Shown in pieces: positions 28,801 to 38,621 of a DNA stretch of 64,000 nt. Both the position numbers and the translations under genes were made by a program. This DNA is from Mannheimia bovis (lineage in GTDB: Bacteria > Pseudomonadota > Gammaproteobacteria > Enterobacterales > Pasteurellaceae), in NCBI RefSeq assembly GCF_014541205.1, contig NZ_CP061280.1, positions 62,001-126,000 on the forward strand, in the 5' to 3' direction. The notes below the pieces were generated by a model. It saw only the letters and a program-made list of their open reading frames with translations, was not told the DNA's origin and did not search any database. Every line of letters begins with the position of its first letter. Position 1 is the first letter of the stretch.

Positions 28801-31740
28801 ATGAAAAGAATGTTAATCAATGCAACTCAAAAAGAAGAGTTGCGTGTTGCCCTTGTTGATGGGCAACGTTTATTCGACCTGGATATTGAAAGTCCGGGGC
28901 ACGAACAGAAAAAATCCAATATCTACAAGGGTAAAATTACCCGTGTTGAACCAAGCCTTGAAGCAGCATTCGTTGATTACGGTGCAGAACGCCACGGTTT
29001 CCTACCTTTAAAAGAAATTTCCCGTGAATACTTCCCGTCAGACTATGTGTTTAACGGTCGTCCAAATATCAAAGATATTATCCAAGAAGGGCAAGAAGTT
29101 ATCGTTCAAGTCAGCAAAGAAGAACGTGGTAATAAAGGTGCAGCATTAACCACTTTCATTTCTCTTGCGGGTAGTTACTTAGTTTTAATGCCAAACAATC
29201 CGCGTGCAGGCGGTATTTCCCGCCGTATTGAAGGCGATGAGCGTTTAGAGTTAAAAGAGGCTTTAGACTGCTTAGATGTACCTGAAGATGTCGGTTTGAT
29301 CGTACGTACTGCCGGTGTGGGAAAATCACCTGAAGAGTTGCAGTGGGACTTAAAAGTGCTATTGCACCATTGGGACGCCATTAAAAAAGCGGCAGAATCT
29401 CGCCCTGCACCTTTCCTAATCCATCAAGAAAGTGATGTAATTGTACGTGCAATTCGTGATTACCTACGCCGTGATATTGGTGAAATCTTAATCGACAACA
29501 AAAAAGTATTCGAAAAGGCGAAAAATCACATTCGTTTGGTTCGCCCTGATTTCATCAACCGTGTGCGTTTATACGAAGGCGAAGTACCGTTATTTAGCCA
29601 TTATCAAATTGAATCGCAAATTGAATCTGCATTCCAACGTGAAGTACGTTTACCGTCAGGCGGCTCAATTGTTATTGATGTAACAGAAGCTCTAACAGCG
29701 ATTGATATTAACTCATCACGTTCAACTCGCGGTGGCGATATTGAAGAAACTGCTCTTAACACTAACTTAGAAGCGGCAGATGAAATTGCTCGCCAATTAC
29801 GTTTACGTGATTTGGGCGGTTTAATTGTGATCGACTTTATCGATATGACCCCGGTTCGCCACCAACGTGAAGTCGAAAACCGTATTCGTGAAGCCACACG
29901 CCAAGACCGTGCAAGAATTCAGTTCGCCCGCATTTCACGTTTCGGTTTGTTAGAAATGAGCCGTCAGCGTTTAAGCCCATCGTTAAGCGAAGCGTCATCA
30001 CACATCTGCCCTCGTTGCCAGGGCACGGGTAAAGTGCGTGATAACGAATCTATTGCTCTTTCAATTTTACGTTTATTGGAAGAAGAAGCAATCAAAGAAA
30101 ATACAGCTCAAGTTCACACCATTGTACCTGTGCAAATTGCAACCTACTTGTTAAATGAAAAACGTAAAGCAATTTCAAGCATCGAAAAACGCCACGAAGT
30201 ACAAATTGTAGTTGTGCCGTCTGAAAGTATGGAAACTCCTCACTTTGCGGTATATCGTTTGCGTGAAAATGAAGTAACACTAACCTTGAGCTACGATCTA
30301 ACCAAACATTACGAAGCTCGCACAGAGGAAGAACATTGTAATCATCAGCATCACGAAGATGTGTTAGTTACTCGCAATGAACCTGTGATTACCGTTGAGT
30401 CTGTGTTACAAAGTTCCGAACTCAACATTCAGCCTGCTCCGGCACCTGCGAAGCCGGAAAAACCATCACTACTTAGTCGTTTAATCACAGCGATAAAAAG
30501 TTGGTTTAAAGAGGACAAGAAAGAAGAGCAAAAGCCAAAATCAAAAGCACGTAATCAACGTGAACGTCGCCAACGCCGCGAACGTCCGAATCGCAATACA
30601 AAGGCAGAAAATCAAGAGCGTAAACAACCGCAAAACCAAGTCCTTTCTCAAGAAGAAAAAGCTATTCGTGCTGAGAAAAAACAACGCCGTACAGTGGTTG
30701 AAGAAGTTTCCGGTGTAACTGAAACGCAGGAAAACCGTAATAATCAGCGTGAAAACCAAGCGGAACGTAGACAACGTCGTGAATTACGCAAAAAAGTACG
30801 TGTTGAAACGGTAGAAGCTGTGAGTGAAAATTTAGCACCATCAACAGTAGAAGCTCTTGTTGTTAAAACGAATGATATTGAAAATGTGCAAAAAAATGCA
30901 GAAATTCAACCGCTTGTAGCGGCAGAATCAGTTGCTGAAAGCATCTCTGAAAACCGTGATAACAACCGCCAACGCCGTTTGCCTCGCCACTTACGGGTAG
31001 GTAATCAGCGTCGTCGCGAAAATAGTCGTAGTAATACGGCTTCTGCAATGCCATTGAGCTCAGCAGTTGCTTCACCTGAACTTGCCAGCGGCAAAGTTTG
31101 GGTGCAATTTGCAGCTCCAGCAAAAGCGGAAGAAAAAGTACAATTCTTATCTGTTGATCAAATGCTGGAACAGCAAGAAACCCAACCTGTTGAAGTAGAG
31201 AAAAAAGCAGTCGAGAAAAAAACGCACTCTGTTAGCCCGTTAGGTGGATTTGTAGCTCAACCGACCAATCGTGATTTAGTCAAAGAAAAACAAGAGGAAC
31301 ACGCTAAGCCTAAAGCAGAAAAAGGATTAGAACCGGAAATTCAAAAATCAGAAGTAAAAGAACATATTGCTCCATTTGGCAGTGTGGTTGCTCAGCCTTC
31401 TGAGCGTGATTTGGTAAAAGAGAAGAATGAGCGTGTTGGTAAATTCCAATCGCAAGCAACCGTAGCTCCTGCCATTGTGGGTAGCTCACAAGCAGTTGAA
31501 ATTCCGGTTTCTAGCTATGAAAGTAGCTATTCTTTCAACGGTAAATTGGGCACGTTCTCACGAGTGGAACATACGAAATCAGCAATGACGGTTGCCTCTG
31601 CACCGAACGAAGAATCTAAACCGTTTGCGATTTCCGAGTGGCAAAACTCGAAATACTACTTCTACGGAAAAGGTTTCGGCGGTTACACCAGTGCGGTAAG
31701 TCAAGTTCAATCTGCACCTCGCTCAACCAATATTGAGTAA
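28801..31740 (+). CDS. rne: Ribonuclease E
   Basis: Essential endonuclease and scaffold of the RNA degradosome. 979 residues. N-terminal half: S1 domain within [20 protein letters not shown], 5' sensor and DNase I-like catalytic region with [14 protein letters not shown] and [15 protein letters not shown], and the zinc-link CPRC (Cys403, Cys406). The C-terminal half (from about 520) is low-complexity, rich in Arg, Glu, Gln and Lys, with basic RNA-binding blocks ([15 protein letters not shown]), as expected of a divergent scaffold. The C-terminus ends in an aromatic patch ([16 protein letters not shown]) that may bind a partner. Confidence 0.96.
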   Translation: MKRMLINATQKEELRVALVDGQRLFDLDIESPGHEQKKSNIYKGKITRVEPSLEAAFVDYGAERHGFLPLKEISREYFPSDYVFNGRPNIKDIIQEGQEVIVQVSKEERGNKGAALTTFISLAGSYLVLMPNNPRAGGISRRIEGDERLELKEALDCLDVPEDVGLIVRTAGVGKSPEELQWDLKVLLHHWDAIKKAAESRPAPFLIHQESDVIVRAIRDYLRRDIGEILIDNKKVFEKAKNHIRLVRPDFINRVRLYEGEVPLFSHYQIESQIESAFQREVRLPSGGSIVIDVTEALTAIDINSSRSTRGGDIEETALNTNLEAADEIARQLRLRDLGGLIVIDFIDMTPVRHQREVENRIREATRQDRARIQFARISRFGLLEMSRQRLSPSLSEASSHICPRCQGTGKVRDNESIALSILRLLEEEAIKENTAQVHTIVPVQIATYLLNEKRKAISSIEKRHEVQIVVVPSESMETPHFAVYRLRENEVTLTLSYDLTKHYEARTEEEHCNHQHHEDVLVTRNEPVITVESVLQSSELNIQPAPAPAKPEKPSLLSRLITAIKSWFKEDKKEEQKPKSKARNQRERRQRRERPNRNTKAENQERKQPQNQVLSQEEKAIRAEKKQRRTVVEEVSGVTETQENRNNQRENQAERRQRRELRKKVRVETVEAVSENLAPSTVEALVVKTNDIENVQKNAEIQPLVAAESVAESISENRDNNRQRRLPRHLRVGNQRRRENSRSNTASAMPLSSAVASPELASGKVWVQFAAPAKAEEKVQFLSVDQMLEQQETQPVEVEKKAVEKKTHSVSPLGGFVAQPTNRDLVKEKQEEHAKPKAEKGLEPEIQKSEVKEHIAPFGSVVAQPSERDLVKEKNERVGKFQSQATVAPAIVGSSQAVEIPVSSYESSYSFNGKLGTFSRVEHTKSAMTVASAPNEESKPFAISEWQNSKYYFYGKGFGGYTSAVSQVQSAPRSTNIE

Positions 31741-31747
31741 AATCTTC

Positions 31748-31786
31748 AAAAAATGCCTATTGATTAAAAATTAATAGGCATTTTTT
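31748..31786 (+). terminator. Terminator of rne
   Basis: AAAAAATGCCTATT (31748-31761) pairs with AATAGGCATTTTTT (31773-31786): a 14-bp stem with a T run included in the arm. It starts 8 bases after the rne stop. Confidence 0.9.
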
Positions 31787-31817
31787 ATAATATGAACTTT
31801 TTATGATTTAACCAGCC

Positions 31818-31855
31818 TAAGCCAATACATTGTAAAATGTATTGGCTTATTTTTT
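31818..31855 (+). terminator. Second hairpin with T run, just before a lipoprotein gene
   Basis: TAAGCCAATACATT (31818-31831) pairs perfectly with AATGTATTGGCTTA (31836-31849), loop GTAA, followed by TTTTTT. It ends 17 bases before the start codon of the next gene. A perfect -10 (TATAAT, 31786-31791) lies upstream of it, so a transcript for the lipoprotein gene would pass through this hairpin. Confidence 0.75.
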
Positions 31856-31872
31856 AATTTAAGGAACTCGGA

Positions 31873-32280
31873 ATGAAAAAAACAATTTTGTCTTTATTAG
31901 TATTAGGCACAACAATAACGCTTGCAGCTTGTGATCAAGCAAAAGAAGCAACACAAGCTACCGTAAACAAAGCAGCTGAAGTGAAAGAAACCGTTGCGGA
32001 AAAAGCAGCAGAAGTTAAAGAGGCTACGAAAGAAGCTGTACAAGCAACCGCAGACAAAGCAGAGGCTGCTAAAAATGCTGTAGCCGAGAAAGCGTCTGAA
32101 GTAAAAGTAGTTGCTGAAGCAAAGATGGAAGAATTAAAAGAAGCTGCTAAAGATGCTGTACAAACAGTTTCAGATAAAACAGATGCCGCTAAAAATGTTG
32201 TAGTTGAAAAAGCAGCTGAGTTAAAAGAAGTAACCGAAACAAAAGCTGAAGAGGTGAAACAGGCGGTAGAAAACAAATAA
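31873..32280 (+). CDS. Small repetitive Ala/Lys/Glu-rich lipoprotein
   Basis: 135 residues. Signal peptide with lipobox LAAC and Cys20, so the protein is lipid-anchored. The mature part is almost only Ala, Lys, Glu, Val and Thr and is predicted to be a long amphipathic helix or coiled coil. Two tandem units of about 40 residues can be aligned (53-92 and 93-132; both read xDAVQxxxDKxxAAKNxV), with a partial third before them. It resembles LEA-like and apolipoprotein-like repeats, but no specific function follows from that. A good RBS (AAGGA) is present. Confidence 0.8.
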   Translation: MKKTILSLLVLGTTITLAACDQAKEATQATVNKAAEVKETVAEKAAEVKEATKEAVQATADKAEAAKNAVAEKASEVKVVAEAKMEELKEAAKDAVQTVSDKTDAAKNVVVEKAAELKEVTETKAEEVKQAVENK

Positions 32281-32291
32281 TACTATCACTT

Positions 32292-32320
32292 AAAAGCTCT
32301 GCAATCGCAGAGCTTTTTAA
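32292..32320 (+). terminator. Terminator of the repetitive lipoprotein gene
   Basis: AAAAGCTCTGC (32292-32302) pairs with GCAGAGCTTTT (32307-32317), loop AATC, T run in the descending arm. It starts 12 bases after the stop codon. Confidence 0.88.
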
Positions 32321-32335
32321 TAAACTGTTAGATAA

Positions 32336-32367
32336 AAAGAGCTAAACTTTCACAAGTTTAGCTCTTT
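32336..32367 (-). terminator. Terminator of kbp
   Basis: AAAGAGCTAAACTT (32336-32349) pairs with AAGTTTAGCTCTTT (32354-32367), loop of 4. In the minus direction the stem is followed by TTTTTATC. It lies just after the kbp stop codon. Confidence 0.88.
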
Positions 32368-32372
32368 CTTAA

Positions 32373-32816
32373 TTATAAACCTTTTGGAATACGGATTTTC
32401 TGCCCCGGGAAGATTTTATTTTCGTCTTTAATTACTTCTTTATTCGCTTCCACAATCGCTTTATATTTTGCACCGTTGCCGTATGCTTTCGTTGCGATTT
32501 CCCATAAAGTATCACCTTTTTGGATAACGTAAAACTCATCATCGCCGGCTAACTGCTCTTCTCTTGCAAGTTGTAAGGCATCAATATTCACGTTAGTAAT
32601 ACCGGCTACGTTACCTGCCATCAACACCGCTTTCTCAACAGCGGCTGCACTTGAAGCAATACCGGAAATTTTTGCTACACCGTTTTCAACCATTACGTTC
32701 ACATTTTCAACGCCCGGATTATCTTCCGCCAAATGCTCCGTTACCGCTTTTGACGCATCTTCTTCTTTGTTAAATAATTTACGACCAATGTCGCCTACAA
32801 AATCAAATAAACCCAT
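32373..32816 (-). CDS. kbp: BON and LysM domain potassium-binding protein Kbp
   Basis: 147 residues, collinear with E. coli YgaU/Kbp, a cytoplasmic K+ sensor. N-terminal MGLFDFVGDIGRKLFN, BON domain at about 24-90 (ENVNVMVENGVAKISG, VAGITNVNIDAL), and a C-terminal LysM domain at about 97-145 (YVIQKGDTLWEIATKAYGNG, NKIFPGQKIRIPKGL). Absence of a signal peptide agrees with a cytoplasmic role. Monocistronic: own terminator downstream, promoter region of 239 bases shared with holC. Confidence 0.9.
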   Translation of the reverse strand: MGLFDFVGDIGRKLFNKEEDASKAVTEHLAEDNPGVENVNVMVENGVAKISGIASSAAAVEKAVLMAGNVAGITNVNIDALQLAREEQLAGDDEFYVIQKGDTLWEIATKAYGNGAKYKAIVEANKEVIKDENKIFPGQKIRIPKGL

Positions 32817-33055
32817 AGTAAGTTCCTTATAAAATAGCCAAGTGGGAGAGATATTCTACACAATTTCCAACTACTGAAATAGTGCATTGTTTCTTTAGAG
32901 GCGATAAAATGGAATTAGTTCCGCCACTCAAACAAATACAAGCGGTGCTTTTTCTCATATTTTTTGCAAAAAATGCCGCTTAGATTTTATATTTCCCTGA
33001 TTTTCAGCTAAAATCTACTGTTTAAGTATATCAATATATTGTTTAGGAATATGCT

Positions 33056-33493
33056 GTGAAACAAGTGCAATTTTATCTTCTAAGCCAAACCGATTCAGCC
33101 AATATTTCAGCCGCTGAAGCTCAGGCTTGTGAACTTGCAGCTCAAGCGTGGCGATTAGGTAAACGAGTGCTTATTGCCTGTGAAACAGAACAACAAGCCT
33201 TCAATATTGATGAAGCACTTTGGGCAAGAGATCCTGTTTCTTTCGTACCGCATAATTTATCGGGTGAAATTACTACTTACCCAACGCCGATTGAAATTTC
33301 TTGGAAAGGTAAACGCAATGCACAGCACCGGGATTTATTGATTTCCCTGCAAACCGAACTGCCTGATTTTATTAACAGTTTCAATCAAATTATTGATTTT
33401 GTGCCGGTGGAAGAAACTGCCAAAGCACAAGCACGCGAACGCTATAAACAATATCGCCAATTAGGCTGGCAATTGGAAACCGTGCAATGCTAA
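33056..33493 (+). CDS. holC: DNA polymerase III chi subunit HolC
   Basis: Clamp-loader accessory subunit that binds SSB and psi (HolD, encoded at 56472). 145 residues from a GTG start; an ATG five bases earlier is out of frame and stops at once. Typical N-terminus MKQVQFYLLSQ and motifs ACELAAQAWRLGKRVLIAC, ALWARDPVSFVPHNL, FINSFNQIIDFVPVEE. It overlaps elaA by 7 bases. In many gamma-proteobacteria holC is directly followed by valS; here other genes intervene. Confidence 0.93.
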   Translation: MKQVQFYLLSQTDSANISAAEAQACELAAQAWRLGKRVLIACETEQQAFNIDEALWARDPVSFVPHNLSGEITTYPTPIEISWKGKRNAQHRDLLISLQTELPDFINSFNQIIDFVPVEETAKAQARERYKQYRQLGWQLETVQC

Positions 33494-33933
33494 ACACAAT
33501 AAATTGGCAAACTAAAACCTTTGAGCAACTTTCCACCCAAGAGCTATTTGAAATCTACAAACTCCGCACTGCGGTGTTTGTAGTCGAGCAAAATTGCCCT
33601 TATCAAGAGGTAGATGATAAAGACCTACAGGCAATGCATTTCTTTGCAAAAAACTCAAACAATTTGACCGCTTACTGCCGCCTAATTCCAAGTGATGACG
33701 GTGTACATATCGGCAGAGTGCTAGTCATAAAAGAACAGCGTGGTGCAGGCTTGGCAAGGGAATTAGTGCAAAAAGCGATGGAGTATTGCCGAGAACATTT
33801 CCCTGCTCAACCGATCCACGCCCAAGCTCAAAGTTATCTGCAAGGGTTTTATGAGAGTTTTGGCTTTAAAGCGATGTCTGATGTGTATTTGGAAGATGGG
33901 ATACCGCATTTGGATATGGTATGTTCTGTCTAA
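33487..33933 (+). CDS. elaA: GNAT-family acetyltransferase ElaA
   Basis: 148 residues with the ElaA pattern: LFEIYKLRTAVFVVEQNCPY, DDKDLQAMHFF, YCRLIPSD, the acetyl-CoA loop RVLVIKEQRGAGLARELVQ, and HAQAQSYLQGFYESFGF. It transfers an acetyl group from acetyl-CoA, but the acceptor is not known. Translationally coupled to holC through a 7-base overlap. Its stop codon (33931-33933) abuts a four-hairpin repeat. Confidence 0.88.
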   Translation: MLNTINWQTKTFEQLSTQELFEIYKLRTAVFVVEQNCPYQEVDDKDLQAMHFFAKNSNNLTAYCRLIPSDDGVHIGRVLVIKEQRGAGLARELVQKAMEYCREHFPAQPIHAQAQSYLQGFYESFGFKAMSDVYLEDGIPHLDMVCSV

Positions 33934-34047
33934 CACGAGCCGTGCTAGGCTCGATAATCCCAGTTCCTCCGGAGCTGAAAGTTAGAAAAAACAAAGAGCC
34001 TCAGAGTGGCTCGGTTATGCCTAACCCTACACGGCTCTTGTGGGGTG
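33934..34047. repeat. Four-hairpin repeat element, copy A
   Basis: Starts at the base after the elaA stop. Hairpins: CACG-AGC-CGTG (33934-33944); CAG..CTG around TCCTCCGGA (33961-33976); GAGCC..GGCTC (around 33996-34012); CCCTACA..TGTGGGG (34025-34045). The outer parts match copy B at 50714-50818 closely, while the middle differs in sequence but keeps the stems. An uptake signal follows directly. The conserved fold points to a structured repeat family. Confidence 0.7.
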
Positions 34048-34048
34048 A

Positions 34049-34107
34049 CAAGCGGTTGGATTTAGGCAGAATTTTGCAAAAAATTACTCAAAACAGACCG
34101 CTTGTAA
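34049..34107. repeat. Inverted pair of uptake signals
   Basis: ACAAGCGGTT at 34048-34057 and CCGCTTGT near 34099-34106 face each other. The pair lies between repeat copy A and a second inverted repeat, in a 273-base stretch that otherwise has no gene. Confidence 0.6.
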
Positions 34108-34123
34108 AATACCAAACGATAGT

Positions 34124-34175
34124 GCTCGTCTCTGACGGATGCTTAAATAAATAGGCACTCATCAGAGACGAGAGC
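34124..34175. repeat. Imperfect inverted repeat before an unknown gene
   Basis: GCTCGTCTCTGACGGATGC (about 34124-34142) is nearly the reverse complement of GGCACTCATCAGAGACGAG (about 34153-34171), with a short AT-rich loop. It sits 32 bases before the start of the unknown gene at 34207 and forms, with copy A and the uptake-signal pair, a repeat-rich intergenic stretch. Confidence 0.6.
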
Positions 34176-34206
34176 CATCGCAGATTTTGTAACAGATATT
34201 ATAAAA

Positions 34207-34869
34207 ATGAAAAAGAATAGGAAAAAGTCTGAAAAAGTTATTGATACCCATAAAGAAGGGCATAGTTTCATACAGTTAATAAAAAATAACAAAATTCCTA
34301 TTATTCTTATATCTGCAATATGGAGTATCTTCACAACTGATATTTTAGAACGCATCGCAAACATGCCTATTATTTGGAAAAATTTCGAGGAGAATTACCT
34401 ATATAATAAAAAACTGGGTGGTTTATGGTCTACAAATACAAATTATATTATCGACTATAAATTATTGAATATACCTGAAAATCAACCAGGAGTTATTATT
34501 GAGTTAATGATTGATAAAGAAGATAACTCAATTGTAGGAGAAATGATTTCAGCCGATCTGTGTAAGTTAGTACCTTTAACATGGGGCTTTAGATTGGAAA
34601 GTTCTAAACCAACATTACTAAATCTTATTTTTGATAGAGAGTTGAAATTGAGTTATCTTGTTAATGGGGGATATACTGAGTTATCAACATTTAAAATTAA
34701 AGAAATCAATAGTAATCTGGGAACACTAACATTAAGTACGAAAGAAGATAAAACTGGTATATTTCCTCCGACAATCAAATTAATCAATTTCTCATCCAGT
34801 ATAGAAGATGAGATTAAAGAGGTTGAGCAAAGTTGTGTAAACAGCAAAAAGCAACTTGGGAAAAAATAG
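34207..34869 (+). CDS. Unknown membrane-anchored protein between elaA and valS
   Basis: 220 residues: a basic N-terminus, one hydrophobic segment at about 29-46 (NKIPIILISAIWSIFTTDIL), then a soluble domain with many beta-prone stretches and a GGLWSTNTNYIIDYKL motif near residue 71, ending in a charged tail. No family recognised. No clear RBS precedes the ATG. Base composition is much more AT-rich than in holC and valS, and the flanks are repeats, which suggests acquired DNA. Probably an inner-membrane protein with a large soluble domain. Confidence 0.65.
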   Translation: MKKNRKKSEKVIDTHKEGHSFIQLIKNNKIPIILISAIWSIFTTDILERIANMPIIWKNFEENYLYNKKLGGLWSTNTNYIIDYKLLNIPENQPGVIIELMIDKEDNSIVGEMISADLCKLVPLTWGFRLESSKPTLLNLIFDRELKLSYLVNGGYTELSTFKIKEINSNLGTLTLSTKEDKTGIFPPTIKLINFSSSIEDEIKEVEQSCVNSKKQLGKK

Positions 34870-34955
34870 AAAAAAAGTAAGAGGAATAATAAATCCCTAA
34901 GTAATCCCCTAATGAGAGAGATAATTTTAAAATTATTAAACAAGAGAAAAAATAA

Positions 34956-37820
34956 ATGACAAAACAATTCACAATGGAAGACCGTTTTAACCCTTCCGCC
35001 GTAGAGCAAGCACTCTACCAACACTGGGAATCGCAAGGCTATTTTAAACCGAGCGAAGATTTATCCGCACCAAGCTACTGTATCGCTATTCCGCCGCCGA
35101 ATGTAACCGGCTCGTTGCATATGGGGCACGCTTTCCAGCAGACGTTGATGGATACCTTAATCCGTTTCAACCGTATGGAAGGCAATAACACCCTTTGGCA
35201 AGCGGGGACTGACCACGCAGGGATTGCGACCCAAATGGTGGTGGAGCGTAAAATCGCTGCCGAAGAGGGTAAAACCCGCCACGATTATGGTCGTGAAGCC
35301 TTTATCAACAAAATCTGGGATTGGAAAGCCTATTCGGGCGGTACGATCAGCCAGCAAATGCGTCGCTTAGGCAACTCGATTGACTGGGATCGTGAGCGTT
35401 TTACGATGGACGAGGGCTTGTCTAATGCGGTGAAAGAAGTGTTTGTTCGCTTACACGAAGAAGGCTTGATTTACCGTGGCAAACGCTTGGTAAACTGGGA
35501 TCCGAAACTGCACACTGCTATTTCTGATTTGGAAGTGGAAAATAAAGAGAGCAAAGGCTCGCTCTGGCACTTCCGCTATCCGCTTGCCAACGGGGCGAAA
35601 ACCGCGGATGGCTTAGATTATTTGGTGGTGGCGACTACTCGCCCTGAAACGATGTTGGGCGATACAGCGGTAGCGGTTCACCCGGAAGATGAGCGTTATC
35701 AATCGCTGATTGGTAAAACGGTAATCCTACCGCTTGCCAACCGTGAAATCCCGATTATTGCCGATGAATATGTGGATCGTGAATTTGGTACAGGCGTAGT
35801 GAAAATCACCCCTGCCCACGACTTCAACGACTACGAAGTGGGCAAACGCCACAGCTTGCCGATGGTGAATATCCTGACCTTAAATGCCGATATTCGTGCG
35901 GAAGCAGAGATTATCGGCACGGACGGCAAACCGCTTGCCGGCTATGCCGCCCCAATCCCTGCCGACTATCAAGGCTTAGAGCGTTTTGTGGCTCGTAAGA
36001 AAATTGTTGCCGATTTTGAAGCGTTGGGCTTACTCGATCAAATCAAACCGCACGACTTAAAAGTGCCTTATGGCGACCGTGGCGGTGTGCCAATCGAGCC
36101 GATGCTAACCGACCAATGGTACGTTTCTGTTAAGCCTTTGGCGGAAGTGGCGACCAAAGCGGTGGAAGACGGCGAAATCCAATTCGTACCGAAACAGTAC
36201 GAAAATCTCTACTTCTCTTGGATGCGTGATATTCAAGACTGGTGTATCTCTCGCCAACTTTGGTGGGGACACCGTATCCCTGCGTGGTATGACGAGCAAG
36301 GCAATGTCTATGTCGCCCGTGATGAAGCGGAAGTGCGTGCGAAGCATAACTTATCTGCGGATTTAGCATTAAAACAAGATGAAGACGTGTTAGATACTTG
36401 GTTCTCATCGGGTTTATGGACGTTCTCGACCCTTGGCTGGCCGGAGCAGACCAAAGAACTCAAAATGTTCCACCCGACCGATGTGTTAATTACTGGTTTT
36501 GACATCATCTTCTTCTGGGTGGCTCGTATGATTATGTTCACGATGCACTTCATCAAAGATGAAAACGGCAAACCACAAGTGCCGTTCAAAACCGTGTATG
36601 TAACGGGCTTAATCCGTGATGAGCAAGGGCAAAAGATGTCGAAATCGAAGGGTAACGTACTTGACCCGATTGATATGATTGACGGTATTTCCCTTGACGA
36701 TCTGTTGGAAAAACGCACCGGCAATATGATGCAACCGCAACTTGCCGAGAAAATTGCCAAAGCAACCCGCAAAGAGTTCAGCGAAGGCATTGTGGCACAC
36801 GGTACGGACGCTCTGCGTTTCACGCTTACCGCCCTTGCGAGCAACGGCCGTGACATCAACTGGGATATGAAACGCCTAGAAGGCTACCGCAACTTCTGCA
36901 ACAAATTGTGGAATGCTAGCCGTTATGTGCTGACCAACGACAAGTTGGATTTAAGCGAAGGCGAAGTGGAATACAGCCTGGCGGATCGTTGGATTGAAAG
37001 CCAATTCAACCGTGCGGTGGAAACCTTCCGCACCGCACTCAGCCAATACCGTTTCGACTTAGTGGCAAATGCGATCTACGAATTTACTTGGGATCAATTC
37101 TGCGACTGGTACTTAGAACTGACCAAACCGATCTTCTTCAAAGGCACAGATGCACAACGTCGTGGTGCAAGCCGTACACTGGTGAATGTGTTGGAAAAAT
37201 TACTGCGTTTAATCCATCCGGTAATGCCGTTCATCACCGAAGAAATCTGGCAAAAAGTGAAAGGCTTTGTCGGCATTGAAGCGGATACTATTATGTTGCA
37301 AAAATTCCCACAATTTGACCCGCTTGCGATTGACGAACAAGCCGAAAACCAAATCAACTTCATTAAAGAAGTGATTGTGGCAGTGCGTAATATTCGTGCA
37401 GAAAGCAACATTGCCCCAAGCAAAGGCTTAGACCTGATCGCCCGTAACTTCTCAGCGGATGAAGTCGCAATTCTCAATGCGAACGAAGTATTGCTCAAAT
37501 CAATGGCAAAACTTGATAGCGTGAAAGTGCTGGAAAATGGCAAGAACGCACCGTTATCGGTGGCGAAATTGGTCGCAAACGGCGAAATCCTGATCCCAAT
37601 GGCAGGCTTTATCAATAAAGAAGCTGAGTTATCTCGTTTAACCAAAGAGATGGATAAACTCAAAGGAGAAGTGGCTCGCATCGAAGGCAAACTTTCCAAC
37701 GAAGCCTTTGTGGCAAAAGCCCCAGAGCAAGTTATCGCCAAAGAGCGTGAAAAAATGCAAGAGTATCTGAGTGGATTAGAGAAATTGCAGGTGCAGTATC
37801 AAGAAATTGAAGCATTGTAA
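34956..37820 (+). CDS. valS: Valyl-tRNA synthetase
   Basis: Class I aminoacyl-tRNA synthetase that charges tRNA-Val, with editing of threonine. 954 residues. HIGH-type motif HMGH at 55-58 in [10 protein letters not shown], editing domain with [19 protein letters not shown] and [21 protein letters not shown] at 560-564, anticodon-binding helices and a C-terminal coiled coil ([20 protein letters not shown]). The first ATG fits the Haemophilus-type N-terminus MTxx[14 protein letters not shown]. The last 25 bases are duplicated 0.7 kb downstream. Confidence 0.97.
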   Translation: MTKQFTMEDRFNPSAVEQALYQHWESQGYFKPSEDLSAPSYCIAIPPPNVTGSLHMGHAFQQTLMDTLIRFNRMEGNNTLWQAGTDHAGIATQMVVERKIAAEEGKTRHDYGREAFINKIWDWKAYSGGTISQQMRRLGNSIDWDRERFTMDEGLSNAVKEVFVRLHEEGLIYRGKRLVNWDPKLHTAISDLEVENKESKGSLWHFRYPLANGAKTADGLDYLVVATTRPETMLGDTAVAVHPEDERYQSLIGKTVILPLANREIPIIADEYVDREFGTGVVKITPAHDFNDYEVGKRHSLPMVNILTLNADIRAEAEIIGTDGKPLAGYAAPIPADYQGLERFVARKKIVADFEALGLLDQIKPHDLKVPYGDRGGVPIEPMLTDQWYVSVKPLAEVATKAVEDGEIQFVPKQYENLYFSWMRDIQDWCISRQLWWGHRIPAWYDEQGNVYVARDEAEVRAKHNLSADLALKQDEDVLDTWFSSGLWTFSTLGWPEQTKELKMFHPTDVLITGFDIIFFWVARMIMFTMHFIKDENGKPQVPFKTVYVTGLIRDEQGQKMSKSKGNVLDPIDMIDGISLDDLLEKRTGNMMQPQLAEKIAKATRKEFSEGIVAHGTDALRFTLTALASNGRDINWDMKRLEGYRNFCNKLWNASRYVLTNDKLDLSEGEVEYSLADRWIESQFNRAVETFRTALSQYRFDLVANAIYEFTWDQFCDWYLELTKPIFFKGTDAQRRGASRTLVNVLEKLLRLIHPVMPFITEEIWQKVKGFVGIEADTIMLQKFPQFDPLAIDEQAENQINFIKEVIVAVRNIRAESNIAPSKGLDLIARNFSADEVAILNANEVLLKSMAKLDSVKVLENGKNAPLSVAKLVANGEILIPMAGFINKEAELSRLTKEMDKLKGEVARIEGKLSNEAFVAKAPEQVIAKEREKMQEYLSGLEKLQVQYQEIEAL

Positions 37821-37874
37821 TTGATTAACAAGCGGTGGATTTTGTAAAATTTTGCAAAAATCTGACCGCTTGTT
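37802..37874. repeat. valS 3' end and terminator hairpin, repeat unit 1
   Basis: This 73-base unit covers the last six codons and stop of valS and the inverted uptake-signal hairpin that terminates it (ACAAGCGGT..ACCGCTTGT with TTTATTTTT after it). It recurs at 38527-38601 with few changes. The hairpin is the probable valS terminator. Confidence 0.8.
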
Positions 37875-37912
37875 TATTTTTAAAGTATTTATTTAACTAA
37901 AGGGCTCACACT

Positions 37913-38494
37913 ATGTGTAAAAAATTATTTCTCTTTCCTATTATTCTTTTATCTTTATTAACAGGCTGTACAAATAGTATATCAACATTTTCAGCCCCTG
38001 ATCTTAATGAAAAAGGCATAGTGCTTTTATCAGTAACAGATAGAGGGCTTTTTGCATCTACCGGTGTTATATTTTCTGTTGAAGCTAATCAAACGAAAGA
38101 GCGATTAGTCGTTAAGGATTTCCCTATTGCTCTTCCTACCCAAGCGAAAGTGAAAAAATTCTTTGGAGCATTCGCATTACCAGAAGGTAATTATAAATTC
38201 ACCTCTTATCGTTTTATTCAAACCGCAGGTACACCAATTAAAGAACCAAACGAGCCATTAACTTTTACAGTGAAAAAAGGTGAGATCGTTTATATCGGTA
38301 ATTTTGATGTTACTCGTTTCTTGGAAAGTGGGATCTTTCGTGATAAATACGATGAAGATATTACGACATTTAAATCAGAATATTCTTGGCTAAATGGATT
38401 AAATATCAAAAAAGAGCTTATTCAACCTGTTTGGTGGTCTTCGGAAGAAGGTAAGAAAATGAGAGAGAAAATGGAAAAATCTCAGAATAAGTAA
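37913..38494 (+). CDS. Lipoprotein of unknown function
   Basis: 193 residues. Signal peptide with lipobox LLTGC, Cys19. The mature domain contains KGIVLLSVTDRGLFASTGVI near the start and FGAFALPEGNYKF, the general pattern of small beta-sandwich lipoproteins of the DUF2846 kind, though I cannot assign it surely. C-terminal part charged (EEGKKMREKMEKSQ). It has its own RBS region (AAAGGG) but lies between two copies of the valS tail, so it looks inserted after valS. Confidence 0.75.
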   Translation: MCKKLFLFPIILLSLLTGCTNSISTFSAPDLNEKGIVLLSVTDRGLFASTGVIFSVEANQTKERLVVKDFPIALPTQAKVKKFFGAFALPEGNYKFTSYRFIQTAGTPIKEPNEPLTFTVKKGEIVYIGNFDVTRFLESGIFRDKYDEDITTFKSEYSWLNGLNIKKELIQPVWWSSEEGKKMREKMEKSQNK

Positions 38495-38526
38495 TTATGA
38501 AATGTAAGAATATCTCTGTAGATCAG

Positions 38527-38601
38527 AGAAATTGAAGCATTGTAATTGATTAATAAGTGGTCAGAATTTTGTAAAATTTTGCAAAAATCTGACCGCTTGT
38601 T
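38527..38601. repeat. Copy of valS 3' end, repeat unit 2
   Basis: AGAAATTGAAGCATTGTAAT and the following uptake-signal hairpin match 37802-37874 almost base for base; in this copy one uptake signal has decayed (ATAAGTGGT instead of ACAAGCGGT). The valS codons are therefore a non-functional remnant here. The hairpin may end the lipoprotein transcript. Confidence 0.85.
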
Positions 38602-38621
38602 CTTTTAGTATTTAACGAAAA

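Noticed and set aside
31960-32270. Tandem repeats of about 120 bases that might be taken for a CRISPR-like or satellite array
   Set aside because: They encode an in-frame Ala/Lys/Glu repeat of a lipoprotein; no spacers of uniform size and no cas genes. No CRISPR array was seen in the window.
36308-37741. Long open frames on the minus strand inside valS
   Set aside because: They mirror the codon structure of valS, have no RBS and no recognisable protein features.
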